Below, one piece after another: positions 4,918 to 8,362 of a DNA stretch of 8,362 nt. The stretch is from Pyrinomonadaceae bacterium (GTDB lineage Bacteria; Acidobacteriota; Blastocatellia; Pyrinomonadales; Pyrinomonadaceae). Below the pieces are notes generated by a model. It had not been told where the DNA came from and did not search any database. It saw nothing but the letters and a program-made list of their open reading frames with translations. How positions within the stretch are numbered: position 1 is the stretch's first letter; each line of letters starts with the position of its first letter. Both the position numbers and the translations under genes were made by a program. The stretch lies in assembly GCA_013812565.1 (NCBI GenBank), contig JACCTF010000321.1, positions 1 through 8,362 of the forward strand, read 5' to 3'.

Positions 4918-6126
4918 TTAGCTTTTCAGTTCCAGCAGATCGAGTTCTAGAATGTTTGCGCTACCGGCGCGTAGCTGGTCAAGCATTTCCCTGGGCGGCG
5001 CTTGGTCGAGATTGATGCGGGCGACCGCCGCCTCTGCTCCTTCAAAGATGATGTTCTCCATCTCTTGCACGTTAATCTCCGCCGCGCGGATTATATCCAG
5101 CACGTAGGCGAGAACGCCGGGGCGGTCGCGGTGACGAACGACAAGCGCATGCGTCGCCGGTGTGCGCCGGGCCAGGTTGACAACGTTCGGCACTTTGCCT
5201 GTGTCGCGAAATGTTTTAATGATGCGCACAGTTTCAGCGGCAATCGCTTCCTGCGCTTGGTCGGTTGATGCGCCGATGTGGTGCGTGCCGTAGAGACCTG
5301 CCTCGCGCGCGATGTCATCCGTGAACTCACTGGTGGCTGATGTCGGCTCCTGTGCATAAACATCAAGTCCGGCGCGGATACCGCGCTCGTGCATGGCGCG
5401 GATGAGCGATGGCTGGTCTACTACCTCGCCGCGCGATGTGTTGATGAAGATTGCTCCTTCGCGCATGGCGTCGAAGAAACCGGCGTTAATCAATCCTTTC
5501 GTCTCCGGCTTCAACGCTACATGGACGCTCACGACGTCGGCCGCTTGTGCTACGCCGAGCGGATCACTCTTCCGCTCGATGCCAAGCTCCTCGGCGCGTT
5601 CGGGCGTGAGGCTCCGGCTCCATGCCACGATTGGCATTCCGAAGGCGTGAGCGCGCGAGATCATCTCATGTCCGATCTGCCCGACGCCGATCAGTCCGAG
5701 CGTGCGGCCATAAAGCCCCTGGGCGCGTGAGAACTCTTTCTTGTTCCACTGGCCCCGGCGCAAGGTGATAACGTTATCAACGACGCGGCGATCAAGCGCG
5801 AGGATCAGCGCGAAGGCCAATTCAGCGACGGCGATGGAATTTTTGCCCGGACAGTTTGAAACATAGATGCCGCGCTTTGACGCCGCCTGGTCATCGATTG
5901 TGTTGTAGCCCGCGCCCGCACGCACCACCAGCTTCAGCGCGCCCCGGTCCAGCATCTGGTCTGTCACCTTCGTTCCCCGCACAACGAGAACATCCGGCTT
6001 CGTCTGCCCGATGGCTTCCGCAAGCGATTCGTCCTTCAGTTCCGGTTGATATGAAACTTCGCAGCCAATAGTCGCAAGACCATCGCGCCCCGATTGTTCA
6101 AACTTATCAGCGATTAGTACACGCAT
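4918..6126 (-). CDS. serA: D-3-phosphoglycerate dehydrogenase with C-terminal ACT domain
   Basis: SerA oxidises 3-phosphoglycerate to 3-phosphohydroxypyruvate with NAD, the committed step of serine synthesis. The 402-residue protein is close to the short SerA form with a single C-terminal ACT domain (about 410) and lacks the extra ASB domain of 500+ residue forms. The N-terminal substrate half is residues 1-95. The NAD fold has GVGQIG at 147-152. Catalytic residues expected in the family are present: Arg232 (NTSRGEVVD), Glu260 (DVYAQEP) and His283 (THHIGAST, where many relatives have TPHIGAST). The ACT region runs from about 326 (HALVVRHRDRPGVLAYVLD) to the end and suggests feedback control by serine or another amino acid. 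It starts 94 bases after the DUF1015 gene; ATG 6124-6126 fits the family start MRVLIAD. No clear ribosome binding site precedes it, as the spacer is occupied by repeat element C. Confidence 0.96.
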   Translation of the reverse strand: MRVLIADKFEQSGRDGLATIGCEVSYQPELKDESLAEAIGQTKPDVLVVRGTKVTDQMLDRGALKLVVRAGAGYNTIDDQAASKRGIYVSNCPGKNSIAVAELAFALILALDRRVVDNVITLRRGQWNKKEFSRAQGLYGRTLGLIGVGQIGHEMISRAHAFGMPIVAWSRSLTPERAEELGIERKSDPLGVAQAADVVSVHVALKPETKGLINAGFFDAMREGAIFINTSRGEVVDQPSLIRAMHERGIRAGLDVYAQEPTSATSEFTDDIAREAGLYGTHHIGASTDQAQEAIAAETVRIIKTFRDTGKVPNVVNLARRTPATHALVVRHRDRPGVLAYVLDIIRAAEINVQEMENIIFEGAEAAVARINLDQAPPREMLDQLRAGSANILELDLLELKS

Positions 6127-6131
6127 AACTT

Positions 6132-6214
6132 TTAGATGTCGGATGTTAAATGTCAGATGTTAGTACCAGTAAGTCAGTAGTCATCTTAACTGACATTCGG
6201 CATCTGACATCTAA
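6132..6214. repeat. Intergenic inverted-repeat element, type C
   Basis: The 94-base DUF1015-serA spacer is almost entirely one imperfect hairpin. TTAGATGTCGGATG (6132-6145) pairs with CATCTGACATCTAA (6201-6214), with one G-T wobble, and AATGTCAG (6149-6156) pairs with CTGACATT (6190-6197). The word GATGTC/GACATC is restated several times in both arms. The words resemble those of elements A and B (GTCAG), but the loop lacks the ATCGGCGG core, so I treat it as a separate type. It carries no T-tract. Confidence 0.8.
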
Positions 6215-6220
6215 CCTCTG

Positions 6221-7450
6221 TTAAATGCAGTGACTCAACAATCCATCGCGCAGCTTCGGCTCAAACCAGGTTGACTTGGGCGGCATGATTTCACCCGCAT
6301 CCGAGACGCGCAGTAGATCATCGACCGAGGTTGGATAAAGTGAAAAGGCAACCTCTGCGCAGCCATTATCGACCAGTCGTTCTAACTCGCTTGTGCCGCG
6401 AATGCCGCCAACAAAATCGATGCGCTTATCTGTGCGCACATCTTTGATGCCAAGAATGGGGTCAAGCAAATTGTCTTGAAGAACGCTTACATCAAGCGAC
6501 GCAGACATGTTTGTATGTGCCTGCCGCGCGCCTCTGATAAATGCTAAATTGTACCAGCGATGACCAAGATACATGTTCCATTGGCCCGGCGCTTCGGGGA
6601 CGGAACTCGTTCCTTCAGTGATGCGAAACAGCTCGCCGACGCGCATCAAAAACTCTTGCGGCGTGAGGTTGTTAAGATCACGCACAATGCGATTGTACGG
6701 AAGTATCCGCAGTTGATCAGCAGGAAAAATCACAGCGAGAAAGCGGTTATATTCTTCGTTGCCGGTGTGCTCAGGATTCTGTTCACGCAGGGCGTGGCGG
6801 GCGCGACTCGCGCTCGCGGCACGGTGGTGACCATCAGCGATGTAGAGCAGCGGCACTTCGCGAAAGGCTTCAACAATGGGTGCCGCAACGGGTGCGCGCC
6901 ACACGGTGTGCCGCACATCGTCCGGAGCAGTGAAATCGTAAAGCGGTTCGATGGTCGTGGCGGCAAAGATTAGTTCGCTGAGTCGCGCATGCGGTCGGCA
7001 GGTGAGAAAGACCGGGCCCGTCTGCGCGCGCAGCGCGAGGATGTGACGCGTGCGGTCGTCCTCCTTGTCGGGGCGCGTGCGCTCATGTTTGCGAATCAGA
7101 TTGTTATCGTATTCATCAACCGAACAGCAGACGGCAACGCCCGTCTGCACATGCTCGCCCATGCGAAGTTGATAGATATAGATATTTGGACTGTCGTCGA
7201 TCTGAAGCGGACACTGCTCGATCAAACGCCGAAAATTATCTTCGGCTTTGGCGTAAACTGGATCGCTGTAGATGTCTGTGCTCTCCGGCAAATCAATCTC
7301 AGGCCGCGAAACATGAAGAAAGCTTAAAGGATTATCAGCGGCCATCGCATGCGCCTCTATTGTATTAACGACGTCATATGGAGGACTTGCGACTTGCGCA
7401 ACGCGCTCGGCAGGCGGACACAGGGCGCGGAAGGGATGAATTACGGCCAC
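6221..7450 (-). CDS. DUF1015 family protein, first gene of the serine cluster
   Basis: The 409-residue protein matches DUF1015 in length and signatures. It starts AVIHPFRAL and has SPPYDVV at 22-28. KHERT (121-125) is followed by a basic/acidic run ending DDRTRH. ADGHHR lies at 205-210 and MPPKSTWFEPK begins at 389, near the C-terminus. The biochemical function is not established to my knowledge. The DGHHR box resembles the motif of ParB/Srx-fold proteins, a group that includes free-serine kinases (SerK, SbnI). Together with its place upstream of serA and serC, this suggests action on serine or phosphoserine; that is inference. No signal peptide or membrane helix is seen. The start is GTG 7448-7450, chosen because AAAGAGG lies ten bases upstream and the family N-terminus begins there. 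It is transcribed divergently from the pterin dehydratase gene. Confidence 0.9.
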   Translation of the reverse strand: MAVIHPFRALCPPAERVAQVASPPYDVVNTIEAHAMAADNPLSFLHVSRPEIDLPESTDIYSDPVYAKAEDNFRRLIEQCPLQIDDSPNIYIYQLRMGEHVQTGVAVCCSVDEYDNNLIRKHERTRPDKEDDRTRHILALRAQTGPVFLTCRPHARLSELIFAATTIEPLYDFTAPDDVRHTVWRAPVAAPIVEAFREVPLLYIADGHHRAASASRARHALREQNPEHTGNEEYNRFLAVIFPADQLRILPYNRIVRDLNNLTPQEFLMRVGELFRITEGTSSVPEAPGQWNMYLGHRWYNLAFIRGARQAHTNMSASLDVSVLQDNLLDPILGIKDVRTDKRIDFVGGIRGTSELERLVDNGCAEVAFSLYPTSVDDLLRVSDAGEIMPPKSTWFEPKLRDGLLSHCI

Positions 7451-7460
7451 GGAAAGCTTT

Positions 7461-7467
7461 CCTCTTT
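7461..7467 (-). promoter_or_regulatory. Ribosome binding site of the DUF1015 gene
   Basis: On the minus strand AAAGAGG lies ten bases before GTG 7448-7450. It decides the GTG start, since no ATG is available near the conserved N-terminus. Confidence 0.75.
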
Positions 7468-7500
7468 AATCGACACCTGAAGCTGCAAAACTCGGTTGTA

Positions 7501-7530
7501 AGACTATCCGCTGGCACGGTCGTTTGCCAA
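7501..7530 (-). promoter_or_regulatory. Possible promoter for the DUF1015-serA cluster
   Basis: On the minus strand TTGGCA (7525-7530) and TAGTCT (7501-7506) are separated by 18 bases. The -35 match is 5 of 6, but the -10 match is only 3 of 6. The transcript would start about 45 bases before the GTG. The spacer is the natural place for this promoter; the exact boxes are weak. Confidence 0.25.
7512..7529. promoter_or_regulatory. Small inverted repeat in the divergent spacer, possible operator
   Basis: TGGCA (7512-7516) and TGCCA (7525-7529) form a 5-8-5 inverted repeat in the centre of the 122-base spacer between two divergent genes. It overlaps the candidate -35 box of the minus-strand promoter. 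An arm of five bases can easily arise by chance. Confidence 0.25.
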
Positions 7531-7556
7531 GCCGCGAAACAAAAAAGGTTATTAAC

Positions 7557-7563
7557 AAAGGAG
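7557..7563 (+). promoter_or_regulatory. Ribosome binding site of the pterin dehydratase gene
   Basis: AAAGGAG lies nine bases before ATG 7573. It fixes that start against the much longer in-frame extension back to 7378, which would overlap the DUF1015 gene. Confidence 0.85.
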
Positions 7564-7572
7564 ACAATATCA

Positions 7573-7896
7573 ATGGAAGAACTTGCAAGTCGTAATTGCG
7601 TGCCGTGTCACGGCGGAGTGCCGCGCTTGATTGGGAGTGAGATCAGCCGCTTCCTTGTGGAGGTGACCGATTGGGAAGTTATCGAAGATCATCATCTGAG
7701 GAAAACATACGAGTTCAACAACTTCCGCCAGGCGCTCGACTTTGTTAACCGCGTTGGTGAACTCGCCGAACAGCAGGGCCATCATCCGGACTTCTGCTTC
7801 GGTTGGGGCAAGGTCGAGATCACAATCTGGACACACGCCATTGACGGCCTGAGCGAAAGCGACTTCATCCTCGCGGCGAAGATTGACAAGCTGTAA
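7573..7896 (+). CDS. phhB: 4a-hydroxytetrahydrobiopterin dehydratase (pterin-4a-carbinolamine dehydratase)
   Basis: The enzyme dehydrates the 4a-hydroxy-pterin released by aromatic amino acid hydroxylases so that the cofactor can be recycled; in bacteria without such a hydroxylase a molybdopterin-related role has been proposed. The product is 107 residues, the normal size. It carries NCVPCHGGVPRL at 8-19, a CxxC start common in bacterial members, then WEVIED, a helix FRQALDFVNRVGELAEQQ, and the active-site signature GHHPDF with His70 and His71. The strand VEITIWTH follows with His88. The His70/His88 spacing of 18 equals that of His61/His79 in the human enzyme. ATG 7573 is chosen from the strong AAAGGAG site. 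It diverges from the DUF1015/serA cluster, and no phenylalanine hydroxylase gene is in view. It is cytosolic. Confidence 0.95.
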   Translation: MEELASRNCVPCHGGVPRLIGSEISRFLVEVTDWEVIEDHHLRKTYEFNNFRQALDFVNRVGELAEQQGHHPDFCFGWGKVEITIWTHAIDGLSESDFILAAKIDKL

Positions 7897-7954
7897 TTAA
7901 TGCGCGACAAAGATTGCTGTCTTCTGCCCTGGTTTCCGGCTTTCGCCTTTGCCG

Positions 7955-7984
7955 TTGACTCCGGGGCATCAAGAGCATTAACTT
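7955..7984 (+). promoter_or_regulatory. Possible promoter upstream of the rhodanese-like gene
   Basis: TTGACT (7955-7960) matches the -35 box at 5 of 6. TTAACT (7978-7983, spacing 17) or TAACTT (7979-7984, spacing 18) are weak -10 candidates with 3 of 6. Transcription would begin near 7990, at the foot of the hairpin region. This is a weak call based on position and the good -35. Confidence 0.3.
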
Positions 7985-7985
7985 T

Positions 7986-8079
7986 CAGCGAACAAGCGAG
8001 ACGCGATTCGCTGTCATCATCGCGAGCTTCTCTCCCCTTAGGGCACAGCGGTGCATCGGCAAATCGCGTTTCGCTTGTT
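7986..8079. repeat. Long inverted repeat with a competing local hairpin in the rhodanese leader
   Basis: The 230-base gap 7897-8126 has no convincing gene. Its main structure is the arm AACAAGCGAGACGCGATTCGC cut as AACAAGCGAG / ACGCGATTCGC (7991-8011), which pairs with 8059-8079 at 19 of 21 positions, one of the two exceptions being a G-T wobble. A second hairpin, CAGCGAA (7986-7992) with TTCGCTG (8007-8013), uses the same left arm, so the two folds exclude each other. The loop holds GCAC-AGCG-GTGC (8043-8054). It lies 47 bases before the rhodanese start. It could be a leader switch, an element of mobile origin, or the end of the phhB transcript; no T-tract is present. Confidence 0.7.
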
Positions 8080-8126
8080 GAATGGTTTGAAGGCTCCCTT
8101 CTACGAACACACCGAGGAGATCAAAG

Positions 8127-8362
8127 ATGAAATTAAAAACTCTGCCCGCATTTCTGCTCTGCGCCGTGGCATTACTCGGAGGAGCAATTGTGTTTGCTCC
8201 GATTGAGCGACGCGCCGCCGCGCAAGAGGGAACACAGTCCGCTGAAGTTCAGCGCATCACGGTTGATGAACTTAAAGCGATGCTGGCCGAAAACAAGCCG
8301 GTGACAATCATCGACGTGCGCTCACCCCTTACTTACGACGCGACCGACACCAAGATTAAAAA
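8127..8362 (+). CDS. Exported rhodanese-like domain protein, 3' partial
   Basis: The first 78 residues are visible before the window ends. Residues 1-32 form a signal peptide: MKLK, then a hydrophobic run (LPAFLLCAVALLGGAIVFA), then a short basic stretch and AAA before QEG, a likely signal peptidase I site. The Cys at 12 lies inside the hydrophobic core, too early for a normal lipobox. The mature part reads ITVDELKAMLAENKPVTIIDVRSPLTY, the start of a rhodanese fold; IDVRSP (62-67) is the typical second-strand motif. The catalytic cysteine would lie beyond the window, so sulfurtransferase activity cannot be judged. GAGGAG at 8114-8119 is a good ribosome binding site seven bases before the ATG. 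It probably acts outside the cytoplasmic membrane in sulfur handling or as a non-catalytic binding domain. Confidence 0.85.
   Translation, partial: MKLKTLPAFLLCAVALLGGAIVFAPIERRAAAQEGTQSAEVQRITVDELKAMLAENKPVTIIDVRSPLTYDATDTKIK

Noticed and set aside
5389..5730. Plus-strand open frames opposite serA, serC and DUF1015 (also 2923-3264, 6560-6973, 6989-7327)
   Set aside because: They lie antisense to well-supported genes, show no family motifs and arise from the codon bias of the real strand.
7524..7552. Plus-strand promoter TTGCCA-17-GGTTAT upstream of phhB
   Set aside because: The -10 match is poor and transcription would start inside or after the ribosome binding site at 7557-7563.
7378..7572. 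Longer in-frame extension of the pterin dehydratase to 172 residues
   Set aside because: It would overlap the DUF1015 gene on the other strand, the family is about 100-110 residues long, and AAAGGAG sits properly before ATG 7573.
7900..8130. Open frame of 76 residues after phhB
   Set aside because: It has no ribosome binding site, runs across the inverted repeat and its composition is not protein-like; it ends inside the start of the rhodanese-like gene.

Overview
The window looks like a chromosomal stretch from a free-living, medium-to-high GC bacterium. Spacers made of reiterated short words, a REP-like stem-loop cluster and a divergent biosynthetic gene layout remind me of Acidobacteriota (Blastocatellia). 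That placement is from memory and unproven; no rRNA or other marker gene is present.

Left part, plus strand (1-1108): the 3' end of a NorD/VWA-type protein is followed 23 bases later by a thioredoxin-reductase-like flavoprotein with a CPDC redox pair. An inverted-repeat element follows (1119-1194). Next comes an AT-richer island (about 1243-2614) with one unrecognised gene split over two frames. The island is bounded by GTTGGGC on the left and by GCCCAAC plus an imperfect attC-like stem on the right, as in an integron gene cassette. The two frames meet at CCC-TGA-C, so the break is either a frameshift mutation or +1 recoding.

Central part, minus strand (7450 down to 2701): DUF1015-family gene, serA, a short-chain dehydrogenase, then serC, all in one direction. 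SerA and SerC perform the first two steps of phosphorylated serine biosynthesis; serB is not in the window. Every spacer of this cluster holds stem-loop repeats: element C (DUF1015-serA), element B (serA-SDR) and a five-hairpin REP-like cluster (SDR-serC). Element B is a second copy, in opposite orientation, of the element after the flavoprotein gene.

Right part, plus strand (7573-8362): a pterin-4a-carbinolamine dehydratase gene diverges from the DUF1015 gene across a 122-base regulatory spacer. A 230-base leader with a possible promoter and two mutually exclusive hairpins then precedes an exported rhodanese-like protein cut off by the window end.

Most worth following up: the cassette-like island with its shift site, the mobile palindromic element found in two inverted copies, and the DUF1015 link to serine biosynthesis.
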